From Archilochus colubris (Eukaryota > Chordata > Aves > Apodiformes > Trochilidae): 64,000 nucleotides of DNA. Position numbers and translations under genes: made by a program. The stretch lies in the NCBI GenBank assembly GCA_023079485.1, contig CM041085.1, forward strand, positions 29,683,121-29,747,120. Reading direction: 5' to 3'. The notes below the pieces were generated by a model. It did not search any database. It was not told the DNA's origin and was given only the letters and a program-made list of their open reading frames with translations. Shown here in pieces: positions 35,616 to 47,296 of the stretch (position 1 is its first letter; each line of letters opens with the position of its first letter).

Positions 35616-36340
35616 GTGAGCACTCTGTCATCCTTGTACAGCTGAGTGAGATGCAAGATAATGGTGATCCAACTTTGAGGTTTCAGAGGCTAAGGATGCT
35701 CTGTTGGCAAGAACTCAGGTGTTCGCTATAAGCTAAGGGTAGTGGCAGTGGATGCAGCATGCACAGGGCAGCCTTGTCAGGACCACATGAGTTTTTGAAG
35801 TGCAGTGTGCAGCCTTTGCTCACAGAAAATTAATAGCTACATGAAGAAGAGTTTTATAGTTTAAAATTTTGGCTTTGATGAAGCAAATAAGAAGGAGGGA
35901 GGAAAAAGATTTTAAACCCTGATGTACATATGCTCAGCCACAATATATCACACTAAGAGCAAATCAAAGCCAGCTTAGACTTAGCTTTTCTGCAGCTTCT
36001 TCCTCTTCTACCTTTCCAGGATTACTAATTAATAGAGACCAGATGTCAAATACTTTAGTATGGCTACAAATCCAGGATGTGGGGAGCCTGATCTCCTTAT
36101 TGCCCTGGGGCCTCACGTGCAAATTGAATTTAAACATCAATGTTCTTTTGCTAACAGTTTTTATTCCCCTGCCCTCTAACTTGTAAATAATGGCACAAAA
36201 GAGAACAAGGTCTAACCATACAAATACCTTTCTGTCTAACCTTAGTTTTTGCCAAATCTTCTTCTAAACAGTGATCAGCAATAAGCAGGATTCCACTCAA
36301 AGGCCTGCAGATATGACATAAACACAGAGAAAAAGATGAG
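35616..36340. other. Unassigned DNA
   Basis: Nothing recognisable. It would be intergenic between the plus-strand candidates on the left and the minus-strand 3' UTR on the right. Confidence 0.5.
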
Positions 36341-36363
36341 AAACAAAATTTTTAATTTAGATC

Positions 36364-36369
36364 TTTATT
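36364..36369 (-). terminator. Candidate polyadenylation signal
   Basis: The minus strand reads AATAAA here, followed about 20 bases later by a T/G-rich stretch (TTTTGTTTCTC), the usual arrangement of a vertebrate cleavage site. It lies about 1 kb after the stop codon of the terminal exon candidate, a normal 3' UTR length. Confidence 0.4.
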
Positions 36370-37348
36370 ATACAGGCCCAAAGCTGTGGTCACCATGCAG
36401 TTACACCACAATGGGAATGACCTTGCTGAAAGGATCTCACTAAACAAATGTAAAGGGACCACAGACTACAGCATTCCAAATAACTGGCACTTCAATTTTT
36501 GAAAGCCCAAAAATAAATAATGGAATGGCAAGTATGTCCTTTTCACGTATGGTGAGGCATATACATATTCCTTCTTTTCTATAGCTATTCAAGAGATAAA
36601 ATTAGCAAATACTGCCTGAAAATGCAGACTTTTCATGTGAGGGCTTAGACAACTTGCTGGTTCTCTTCCCTTGGTTATTAGATCAAACACACATTCAGAT
36701 AGGTGCATATACCAAAAAAGAAACGCAGTGAGGTTTTTAATTTCATTTCTACTTCCTGCCCTTTCCTCCTCCCTTCAGGACACTAACAGGGTGTAATTGG
36801 AGATATCTAGGCAAAGCAAAGCCCTGGAACTTTTCCCTTCTATTTTTTCATTATGCTTTCATAACTTAAGGATTTATCACAAATCTTAAAAAGTTCAGGT
36901 GTCTTACAAGGAATTCATCATCTCTGGAATATAGATAGCCACAGTGAAGAGCTGCTCGTAGACTGCACACATAGTGTTATGTAAAAGTGGTTATCTTTAA
37001 AAAAACCAAAACATTTTTTAAAATTTGTAAATCAAAACAAAGCACATCGTGTTCCCTACAGGATTTTCTTGCAATCTGTTTTTCAATTATTTGCTCTAGG
37101 AGATGCTACAAATGGCATTGGTTACAATATACAGTCACTGTCATCTTCTGGTCCAGCAGAAGAACCTGTTTCTCCGATGAATGCAAAACTGTTCATCTGA
37201 GCAGATCATCCTCAACAGCACGAATACGGTCTAGAAACTCATAGAGTTTATGGTTTTAATTTATAAAATTAAACCTGCCCCAGACAGGTGATACTGGTAT
37301 GTAAGTTTGCCATCCCTGGGTTCTGTCAGAGACGGGGTTCTGAGGTGC

Positions 37349-37497
37349 TCAGAGCCGTCTCAGTCTGCAGCGCTGGGATCCTCCTGGCACTTCAGACCCG
37401 AGATGCGATGTGATGCACGCTAGAACATGGGCACACTTCTCACTTAACTCTGCAGAGCCTGGGACATGGTAAGCTGCCAGAACCTCCTTCATCTTGC
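37349..37497 (-). CDS. Candidate terminal coding exon, unknown gene
   Basis: This is the most convincing coding segment in the window. On the minus strand a strong acceptor (TTGTTCCTTTTGTCAACAG) ends at 37498. Two bases complete a codon from the previous exon, then 48 codons run to a TGA at 37349-37351. The translation begins KMKEVLAAYHVPGSAELSEK and continues with a hydrophobic CAHVLACITSHL helix and a basic end, which has the feel of a helical C-terminus. GC and CpG content rise over the exon against an AT-rich background. About 1 kb of 3' UTR and an AATAAA at 36364 follow. The gene would lie to the right on the minus strand, but no upstream exon is secure; one possible partner with matching phase is at 41398-41455. 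The plus strand is also open here with an acceptor and an ATG|GTAAGC donor, so strand is not certain. I do not recognise the protein. Confidence 0.45.
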
Positions 37498-38754
37498 CTG
37501 TTGACAAAAGGAACAATAACTAGTCATCACTGGTTGCTGGAGTGGAATTCCTATTTGCAAAAAGCCCTATAAAGTAAACTTCTTTTTTTTTTTTTTTTTT
37601 TTTTTAACCAATAGCAAATATTTCATAGATAAAAGATTTGGGATCCAGTAGATATTCTCTCAGTTAGCCACAGTATGCTTAGGAGGGAGGAAGAAATTTT
37701 GTACTGTATGATTCCTAAAATATTACCTGGGATTAAACAAAATGTTATTTAAAAAATATTATTAAATTTCTCTTTCAGTGCTCAGTACCTTAGTTCCTTA
37801 AAATCTTCATTACAATATTATCACTGTAAAGGAGAACTTTTAATAGCAAATTTTCTGGCTAAAAGCACTGTGTCATCTCTCACACACTGTACACAAGATA
37901 CAGTGTAAACAATGTAGAAGATTAATAAGCAATTATCAATCAAACAGATGAATAAATTCTGTACTTAAGTTTGGTGTAAAACCATCTCTAACACACATTG
38001 GTCATGTCCATTATGTATTCATAGCCATTATTAATCCCAACCACTATAAATCCCTCAGAAGTTGCCTCATTGCATGCACTTCACAGGACCAAGGGTCACA
38101 AAACCACTAGATTATTTACTTGATTTCTTGCCAATTATAATTTTTCTAGATAGTACTCTGTGAAGTCTAGGTACTTTGGTTCTCAGAAAATCAAACTTTG
38201 AGTATCCCAGACTGAGGAAAAGAAAGACCAAGACTATGACTACAGTATGTAATTGCTACAAAATAGGGAGAAGGTACCTCTGGAGGGGGATTCACCCCCT
38301 CCTTAAACAATCTCTACGGGGTGTTCATCTTTTTTTTCATGGACTGTAAGCAGACTAAAGACCAAACTCTTTCATGGCTAGAATTGAGTGCTTTTGTATC
38401 CTACCACAGGTATCTGACCTAGTTATTTCACAAAGACCATTCACAAAGACATCAGACCCTAGTAATTTTGACATCGGAACTGACATGAGCTACATTAAAA
38501 GTACAATTGCTTTATTCTACTACAAATGCAGAAGTTATGCAATAAATTCCAGAATGACTATTAAGACTTCTACAACATACCCTGAAATTTTGTGTAGATA
38601 TAAAAAGCCCTTTTTGCACATATAATTATTATCATTTTCACAGAGAATAATGAAAGGAATAGAGCTAGCAGGTAATTTGAGAGACTGCTTCACCCACCCC
38701 TGACCTATGCCAAGCATGCTGATGGTTGTCCTAGCAATTTTTAAGAATTTGCAT
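37498..38754. other. Unassigned AT-rich DNA
   Basis: Probably intronic if the terminal exon at 37349 is real. It contains the poly(T) run and no other recognisable feature. Confidence 0.5.
37583..37605 (+). repeat. Poly(T) run of 23
   Basis: Twenty-three uninterrupted T. No retroelement body is attached on either side. Confidence 0.95.
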
Positions 38755-39740
38755 GAATTCCTCCTAAACAACCTATTCCAGGGCTCTGCTTTTCCTTGCC
38801 ACTTAGACTTTTTTCCCTGATGCTCACATTAAAAAATCCTTGTTGAGATTTAAGCCTATTCTTTCTTTCCTGTACTGACAGCATACATGGCAGCTAAATC
38901 CCTTCCTCTTTTGAGTCACCTATTGTTACACCCAGGCTGCTCTTCTGTCTTCCTTCCCCCTTCTCATCTGTAGACTAAACAACACTTCAACAGTTCCTTG
39001 AAGGCCCATTTGTTTTAGATCTTTGAACCTAGTTTGCTCTGCAAGCAGGTAAAGTTCTTCCACTGAAGTATTACCAGTGCTGAGTAGATCAAAATAATTA
39101 CATTCTATGCTTTAGTACCCCCTTGCCTATACAGCCCACAAGAACTGTTTGCAGTAGCATCACTGCACGACATCACTGCATCCCTTGGGATCATTATGAC
39201 ACTGGGTCTTTTCTACAGAACTGCTGGGTCTTTTCTACAGAACTGATGCTTGGTCACTTGTTTTCCAGCTGTATTTCTGTGCAGCTGATTATGTTGAGCT
39301 ATATGTGCAGTTCAGTATTTGCTCTAATTCCACTGCTGGAAAACTGGTATTTTCAAGGCTACTCTGTTACTTTATCAAGGTCATTTTCAATTGCCTTCTT
39401 TCCAACATGCTTGTTAAACTCTATGAATTTATTAAGTGTACTTTCTAACCTTTCACCCAAGCTGTCAATGAGAATATTGAATAGTACCAGAAAGAAGAAA
39501 AATACTTGAAAAACTTAGTGCACTTAATGGTGTATCATTGAGAACTACCCTCTGCATATGGTTTCTATATCATTTATGCATTCACTAAATAATAATTTAT
39601 TGTAGCCCAGTTTCCCCAGAACACATGAGAAGAATTACAACTGAAATATTCTTCCACAGTCTTGTTCAAATAGAGCAGATAATACTATTAAATGCCTTTC
39701 CAGATGAAGCATTGTATACATTTTGAAAATGAAAGCGTTA
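38755..39740 (-). mobile_element. Ancient CR1 relic, about 1 kb of ORF2
   Basis: Although no frame survives, the sequence order follows reverse-complement CR1 ORF2 of the old sauropsid type: an RRATKMI-region equivalent near 38990, the TTGAGAAT/GAATATTGAATAG block at 39465-39484 with a preceding TTAAGTGTACTTTC block, then the block that precedes AAAGCCTT. Divergence is far greater than in the young copies, consistent with an insertion before the avian radiation. A local 22-bp duplication at 39202 is a later event. Assignment rests on recall of the family pattern. Confidence 0.72.
39202..39245 (+). repeat. Perfect 22-bp tandem duplication
   Basis: Two identical adjacent copies of a 22-base unit starting CTGGGTCTTTTCTACAG lie inside the ancient CR1. 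The lack of any mismatch implies a recent slippage or microduplication, possibly polymorphic. Confidence 0.95.
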
Positions 39741-42700
39741 TGGAAAAAAGATTTCAAGTGAGAATACAGTCTTGCTGACAACTGATTTTACATCCATATA
39801 GCTGTTTTTATGAAGTATGTACTCTACTAAATATTGTTCCATTTAGGCATAATGGAAGTCTTTCATAGAATCTTAAAACTGAGCTTTGTTCAATGGAAAC
39901 TTTCACTGAGAAAGCAATAAAGACACGGCACTACAGTAAGTCCTTTGTAAATAAATCAGTTGCACAGCTTCACAAAAATCCAAGCTGCAAAATTACTGGT
40001 TACTGTTTATCTTGCTTAAGTTCATGATCAGAAACATGCTGAACAAGGACTTCAAACACCAACAGGACTGGTCATACTAAGTCTTTCAGAGAAAGGATTA
40101 CAATTTACAGTAATCTTTCCAGATATACAAGCCAGTTCCACAAATATAGGAGGCACAGATCACTCCCCTTACCTAATTTAGCTTATCTGACAGACTTTTT
40201 CCACTTCTCTCTCTAGGGCATATTCTGTTTATGCCATCTGAGCTACTTAGAAGAGTGAAATAACTTGCTTTCTGAGGCAGACACAGAGCCCCCAGTTCCT
40301 TCCCACTGATGTATAATATTGTATTTTCAGCTCTGGACTGCAATAACTGGAGGCCAGCAGAAGCTGAAATACAAACTAGTCAGTAAATACAACACAAAGC
40401 CTATGTTCAATTAACAAGCAAACTGATTTGATTTGATTTGGTTTGATTTTTAGGGATATATATCCCATTGGTTTTCCAGTGAAAAGGGAGAGACTACCTT
40501 CTCTGAAAAGCATGCAGTTACAGAGACAGCAGCATAAGGAGTACTAACAAATACTTTCTCCTTTCTCCAGTGGAAAACAAGGTAATAGGAGAAGGAAGGA
40601 CAGGCAGGTTCACACCAGCCTGAACCAGGACTACTTGTGACGCACAGCCTGTTGTCTGACTGCCAAGGCAGAGATGGATTCCCACAAAAAAAATCTCTTG
40701 TTATAAGAAGTCAAAAGTCCCGAGTCTGAGATAAACCAGATGCCTGTGCCTCTCTGAGAACAGTTCTAGGGATTTGAAATTATAAGGATTTAAGAGACTT
40801 CACCAACAATCTGATACCATCAGACATCTAGATACCAAAATTACCTTCAGCTTTTTGTCAGAGTCAAGGCTAGGGTTTCCAACCTTTCCAGACAAACTGC
40901 TCAGTCAGAAAACTCAGGCAGCAGCTCACTCAGGAGGAGGAGTTGATACCCTATTGACACAGAAAGATGTACCTGTCATGGTGACTTCTCTCTTAAGAGC
41001 TCATTATTGTTCTCTTTATGATCCAGAAACAAAATGTCCTCAGTTTCTCTGCTTTGAAGGCAGGGAAAGGTGAACTATTAAGATGTGACCCCTCCTTTCT
41101 GTGCACTGGCATCATCACACAGTTATTTCCTGGCAAAGAAGGGGGGATGAGGTAGATGAACTCTCCTGTGTCTTTGTGGCTATGCAGATCTTGCCTATTA
41201 TATGAGAATAGGCTGCATGTGCTTTGAAGACCCCTGACCTTTTCACATTGAAAGGGTACTGCCTTGTTCCTCCAAGAACACTAAAACCTGCATACTATGT
41301 CACCTGAGGGAGATTCCAAAGCATGAGGAACAGGTCGGATGAGACTCCTCTGATCAGGGGAAAAGGGAGGAAGAGGAGAGGCAGTCACCTATTGGCACCT
41401 GACACTCCCAGGCCCAAGGGCAGGTCAGACTGAGTGCAGCCAAAGCCTGTGACACGAGGCAAAGTTGGGCACAAGACATCAGAGGTGTACCCCATCATTG
41501 GGCATAAGAGACATAATGGGTGGGTTGATACTACTGTGTCCTGAAACCACCTACACTGGAAATAAATACAATTCCTCTGCAGCAGTACTACAGTGACCCA
41601 AAATCCTTGTATAATCCTGCTGCATGTTTTTTAAACATTCGCTGCATTTTTTCCTGAGTGACTTCAGCTTTTCTGGGGCAGCTGAAGTTGCAAAAAGAGA
41701 GTAAGTTCTGATGCACAAAAAATCTCTTCTTACAGCTTAAACCAGGTGTAGAAGAGCTGCTCCAGTTGTGTGGAACGGGAGGCAGGGGGGGCACTCACCT
41801 CTCCTGGGTTGGTTACAGAAGGAGAGGACTCAGTTGCCTACGTTTCGGTGTCTATAGCCTTTTCTGATCCCCTAAAGGTTTCATGCCTTATTAGCATGGG
41901 AACCACCAGGAAATTATTAATAATTATTAAAAACAGCACTAGACACTACTGCTTAGGGAACCAAACTCATGGTGAATGTCAGGTACCCAGCCAGAGGTAT
42001 GTAAAAGCAGTCAATGAGAGGAGGAGAATTTGTCCCACGCTCGCCTAAGTGTCTGACACAAGTGGCAGGAGCAGCCAGGAGAGGTGTGTGGGTGTCTCAC
42101 CCCCACTATGCAGCACGTCAGAACAGTCAGCTTTGCAGTGTAAATGTTTTGAAAGGGTAAAGTTAAGTGAGATGAGTCCCACGCATTTTTTTCAAAAGGA
42201 GGAACATGAGTCTGTGTATAAAACAGTGTAACATTAGCATGTTGACTGAGAGAGGGGAAACTAGTGACAGTGTAATTAAGACTGAAATTACCAAATAGGA
42301 GTTAACAGCAAATGCAAAACTTTTTCTGGTGGCAGCAAACAATATAAACCATACATAATGTAACTGGCTTAACTGAGTTCAAATGCCAGTGAAAGTTTAT
42401 GGGTTGACAGTAGACTACTGCTAATGAAATACCTCAATCTGTCCTTTGAAGTCAAATGTCTTAGTACTTACAGTAATGAAATGATGATGACTGTATACAC
42501 TTGAATTTAATTAGGAAGCCCCTGTCCCTGATGCTAGAAAAGACTCTATCAAGGTAAAAAAAGATGTTACAAAAAGATTCTCATAGTTGATTTTTTAAAA
42601 CAAACTAAAAGCAGAAACATTAGAAAATATCTGTCTTGATATCTAAAGGGAAGCTATGATGTGCTAAATTCAAATGACACAATTACAATAGATAAAAAAA

Positions 42701-44959
42701 CTTATAGCAGAATCTTTTTAATATCTATTTTAAAACTAATAAGAATCTTCCAATTTAAGAAACTCATGAACAGTTTAAAATATGAGAAAATTCTCACCTA
42801 GACAGAAATAGTAATATATACCATTGTTTAAAACAATCCAAAATAATTAGAAATAATCCTATATGATGTTAAAAAAAATCCATTTAATTTTAAAAGCTTT
42901 TCTGCATCGAATGTGGTGGTGTATGTGATATTGGTTAGAAATGAACAGATCCAATTAGGGCACCAAGTGACTATCCAGTTGCCAGTCCTCCAAAATACAG
43001 CCTGGAAGCCATCATCATTTCACAGGAGTGAGTGGGTTCTGTTCTGGAGGGAGAACTTCACAGCTTTGTAGAAGTTTCCCTGTTGTGTGACTGAAAATGC
43101 ATGTACTACACTGCATAAGCCAACAACTGTAAACATATCTGAGCTCTTCATTTTCTTCCCCTCCTTTCAGGTTATCTATGCCTATTTTTTTTTACTCCAT
43201 ATGGATCTGCCTTCAGCAAGAATTCTGTAATCCAAACTACATCCTCATTACAGCTGTGCAAACTCCAGCCAAATTCAGCTCTTGGCTTTATCAAATCCAG
43301 TGTTGTCAGCCCTGGAGAGTTTCTTATGAGTTCCATGACATGATGTTTTTCTGTAAAGCTTCTTCTGAAGAGAACTGCTCATGTCACAGTCTGACTTTTC
43401 AGCTTTTATTTTATTTTTGTATGCTTGTAGATGCAAAGAAATGGTGCAAAATAAATGGGATTTCCAAAGTCTTGATTTTAAGATTTTATGATTTTAAAGC
43501 CAGTTTCACAATTTTTGAAGCCACAACTTGTGAATGTTTGACATCTGCAAGACAAGAAACATCCAAACCTACTGTCTGCCAGCTTTGCAGGCTGAAGCAG
43601 TTATCCTGCTCTGCATTGCGATGAGGGAGACACAGATTAATGTATGTTTTAGGGTATGTCTACACAATTACGTGACTGAATCTTGACCTCAAGCCAATTC
43701 TTGACATACTTGCTAGTACACTCCATCCACATTCAAGCCAAACAGTGCTTATTAGTGTGATTACAGTATGGCAGAGGGTGTGAGCTAGAAACTGCAAACA
43801 ACACTTCAAGGTGTTAATGAAGACCAGCTTTAATCTCCCCTTGGCTGGATCTGACTGTGGGAATGCTTCTGGTTTGCTTCAAGACAAAGGCATATCCATA
43901 AGCACACCAGGGTCAGGTCAAGTGAACCCTTATGACCGGTACTGAAGCATTGAGGACAGGCTGAGAGTCAGGCAGCACCGAGAGCATCCCCACCACACAG
44001 ACCTGTGGGAGAGCCGGGAAGCAACAGCACAGCTGCTTCTGTGCCACTTCAGTCCTGTGGGATAAGCCTTAAATTTGGACCTCTTTGCCTTGCAGGTGGT
44101 TGAGACAGATTTAGGGAGTTAGTTGCTGCCAGGGTCCATGTCAATGTAATTTGTCCCAAACTGCTGCTTTCTCCTAGCGTGAGCCAGAAGGGATGGGGGT
44201 GCTGACCACTGGCATCTCTCTAGCTCAGCAGGCAAGGCTGGGTACCACTGTCTCCTGTGGCTACTGTGTTCCCATAACTGACCATGCTGGGACAAAGTAG
44301 ATACAATGTCATTGCACAATCACTAAGTATCACCTGGAACAAACCAACAAAGAGCTGGCTAGCAGGTCAGAGCAGCTCCCTGTACTGTCTCAAACTGGTA
44401 GCTGATGGCTGGGCTTCCAACAGTGTGGAAGAAGCAAGCTGAGACCCAAACCTATGTTGCTAACCTGAAGTGGACTTGAAGCTCTCACACTTCTCTGAGC
44501 ATTTGGGCTGTATCATATGACTGGCTTGGGGAGACCCCAAGACAACAAATCTAGATTTTTCTTTCCTCTCACAGCCAAAGTGTCTTCCTACTTTGTTACA
44601 GTTGTATCTCAGCTCACTGAATAATTATAAGCCTCTAGTTCACAAAAGCAGTCTCACTCAAGTGCACACAAAACTGTCCATAGTGCTTTGCTATGTGGCA
44701 CAGGAGAGGTACAATGTAGGGGGAAAGGAAACAGAAAGGTGGCAGCATGAAGGCTCCTCCTATTCCTTTTCATTAACTGACCAATCTCTACCTTCAAAGT
44801 TGGTGGTTATTTTCTCTAAATATCCTTTTGGTTGTGGCTCCAGAAATTAATTGCTCTAATGGCTAGAATCCTTTATTTCTAATTTGCTGCTTACATTTAT
44901 TCATGACCAATTTATATCCCTAAGATATCTGTCTACAATAAGCAGATTTTCTGTCTTTT
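39741..44959. other. Unassigned DNA
   Basis: Contains a short (TTTGA)n repeat at 40424-40450, an exon-like minus segment at 40845-40896 (acceptor GACTGAGCAG, donor GAAG|GTAATT, one open phase with GNPSLDSDKKLK), another at 41398-41455 that fits the terminal exon phase at 37497, and an open frame at 43178-43624. The two minus segments are weak and may be coincidental. Sequence around 42540-42900 is very AT-rich. Confidence 0.45.
43178..43624 (+). CDS. Hypothetical 148-codon frame after a strong acceptor
   Basis: A textbook acceptor (TTTTCTTCCCCTCCTTTCAG) ends at 43170 and the frame is open from there through ATG at 43178 to TGA at 43624. The translation is rich in Cys, Phe and Ser with no recognisable domain and no heptad or membrane pattern. 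Codon use is AT-biased like the surroundings. It could be a long last exon of an unknown or noncoding transcript; no donor or polyadenylation signal supports it further. Confidence 0.15.
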   Translation: MPIFFYSIWICLQQEFCNPNYILITAVQTPAKFSSWLYQIQCCQPWRVSYEFHDMMFFCKASSEENCSCHSLTFQLLFYFCMLVDAKKWCKINGISKVLILRFYDFKASFTIFEATTCECLTSARQETSKPTVCQLCRLKQLSCSALR

Positions 44960-45440
44960 CAAGTGTGCAGGACTTGAAGGCAGATAAAAAGACCATGATT
45001 ACTGTCTCTTTCCCAAGCTTCCCTTTACTATGTTAAGCCAGTACCTGTTAACATCCTCTTGCCTCTTAGTTTTCCTATCCTTTCCCTGTCTTGCTTCTCA
45101 GGCTCTTCCAGTCAGATTCAATCCTTCTTGAACACAGGTGATGAGACTTACATACTCTAACCTACAAAGGCTTTCCAAAAAGGCAGTGGTAACTCTATCT
45201 CTACTGGAAATAATGTACTTCATATGTTTTAGGAGAGCATTTTAGCTTTTTACATAGCTATATTACACCAATGGCTCAGAGACATCTCAAAACTAACAGA
45301 TGTACTTTGGTTTTCCCTAACTTTACTGTTTCCAAAAAGTACTTGCAGAAACTGTGTTTATTTATTTAAATTTCTGACCTTACATTTGTACTGCTAAATG
45401 TCATCCCAGTCTTTCAGCAACTCCTTTGGATGAAAGGTAT
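44960..45440 (-). mobile_element. Probable ancient CR1 relic
   Basis: Read on the minus strand, blocks correspond to old CR1 ORF2 in the right order: the segment before TTCTTGAACACAGGTGA on the plus strand (equivalent to the QFWAP region), then the TTTAGCTTTTTACATAGC block, then TTTCTGACCTTACATTTG with AAATGTCATCCCAGT. All frames are broken. This is weaker than the relic at 38755, and the ends are approximate. Confidence 0.5.
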
Positions 45441-46042
45441 CCATCTACAGCTGTCTGCTAGGGTTTTACTGATCTGGAGAATAAATGGATTCTGCTCTAA
45501 GTGCTGCTCTGCTATCTAAGAATTGTGTCTTCTCCCTGGCTTTAGCCACACAGTGACCATGAATTCCTTCCCACAACCTTGACAGTTCCCACTCTGCAGT
45601 AGAAATAGAATTCCCAATAGCTGCAGAGCAGGAATTGCCTCCTTGGTGACTTAGAAAAGTATGAATAGCCATGAAAGGTGAACCTTAAAGCCTAAAGCTT
45701 CTCTTAAAGATTCTGAAAATTGTCTGAAAATATCAGTCTTCATGTAAGATATCTATTTACAATTAGCTTTAATTAATGCCTTAAATAACTTTATTTTAGG
45801 TATAAGTTAGGATTTCTGACTTGTGGTTTCTCTGTGACCTTAGCTACTATTGATCAGAAAGGTAATAATTCCAGTGCTGATCCTGGAGTGGCAGCTATGT
45901 CAGGCCTGGCACTAAAAATGTTTTGTCACCTTTATTAAAATTCATAAATTATGTAAACACAGTGCCTCTTACTCCCATAGTCTTATTATTCTATAAATGT
46001 CTGTATTGATGGTATATCTATCCAGCATTAAATAAGGAGAAG
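45441..46042. other. Unassigned DNA between CR1 copies
   Basis: AT-rich with no exon or repeat signature. Confidence 0.5.
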
Positions 46043-46533
46043 ATCATAGAATCATAGAATTGGCTGGGTTGGAAGGGACCTCAGAGTTCATCAAGTCCAA
46101 CCCTTGATCCACTACTGCCGCAGTTACCAGACCATGGCACTGAGTGCCACATCCAGTCTCTTTTTAAATATCTCCAGGGATGGAGAATCCACTACTTCCC
46201 TGGGCAGCCCATTCCAATGCCTGATCACCCTCTCCGTAAATAAATTCTTTCTAATATCCAACCTAAACCTCCCCTGGCAAAACTTAAGACTGTGCCCTCT
46301 TGTCTTGCTGAGAGTTGCCTGGGAAAAGAGACCGACCCCCACCTGGCTCCAACCTCCTTTCAGGTAGTTGTAGAGAGTGATGAGGTCTCCCCTGAGCCTC
46401 CTCCAGGCTGAACAGCCCCAGCTTCCTCAGCCTCTCCTCATAGGATCTGTGCTCGAGTCCCTTCACCAGCCTGGTTGCCCTCCTTTGGACCCGCTCCAGG
46501 ACCTCAATCTCCTTCCTAAACTGAGGGGCCCAA
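46043..46533 (-). mobile_element. CR1 LINE, young 5'-truncated copy
   Basis: The minus strand encodes the end of ORF2 ([42 protein letters not shown]) with one break near 46375, followed by the same 3' UTR and ATTCTATGATTCTATGAT tail as the copy at 9938. The 5' end falls at a GAGGGGCCC block, where similarity stops abruptly. Confidence 0.97.
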
Positions 46534-46808
46534 GATACTCTTCCTGTCGGTAATTTTCTTTCAGATCATTAACTCCATTTTATAGTCAGCTGTCTCTCTA
46601 CAAATTTTCAAAACATTGATTGAGTCTATATTGGTGTTATTCGAGTTATTCCAAGCAAATACCACAAAATATAAACAATGCCTCAGATAATCATTATGAG
46701 ATGACAGCTTCATGGCAGAGGCAGGGCTCTTACACCTTTTGAATATTACTTGAAAATTACTTGCATTGTTATGCCAGCTATGGTTTCTCAGTGACTTAAT
46801 ATTAAATC

Positions 46809-46935
46809 AGGTAAGGTTGGACAGGGCTCTGAGCAACCTGATCTAGTTGATGATGTCCCAGCTCACTTCAGAGGACTTGGACCAGATGACATTTAAAGGC
46901 CCCATCCAACCCAAACCATTCTATGATTCTATGAA
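46809..46935 (+). mobile_element. CR1 3' UTR fragment
   Basis: Only the 3' UTR is present: the GGGCTCTGAGCAACCTGATC block, GACATTTAAAGGCCCCATCC block and two ATTCTATG octamers. The wording differs from the 9938 and 46043 copies, so it is another subfamily. Confidence 0.95.
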
Positions 46936-47296
46936 ATCCATATTGGAGGTTTAACTGGATGAATTGTTCAATAGATTTTGTTTCTACATTCACTCATATT
47001 ATATTTTAGACATTTTAGTATGCCTATATCTAGCTCTTAAAAAACTTTAATATTTCTCTTAACAAAAAACAACTGAAATAGTTCTTTATGAATAATCATA
47101 ATTAGCAAAATATTTAAGTAAGCATTATTACTCACACTACTGCAAGACCAAAATAAATCTTAATGGGGAAGACAAGGTAATTAATTATTTTACCAGCTAG
47201 TGAGCCCACCTTTCTTATCTAAAATACAGCATGAGGCACTTTTCATGTCAACACAGAAACATCTCCACCTATTCCTCTCTGTTCAGCCTGACAAAC
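46936..47296. other. AT-rich spacer between CR1 copies
   Basis: Nothing recognisable. Confidence 0.5.

Noticed and set aside
41798..41871. Minus donor GAGAG|GTGAGT with possible exon
   Set aside because: All three phases contain stops between the donor and the nearest acceptor.
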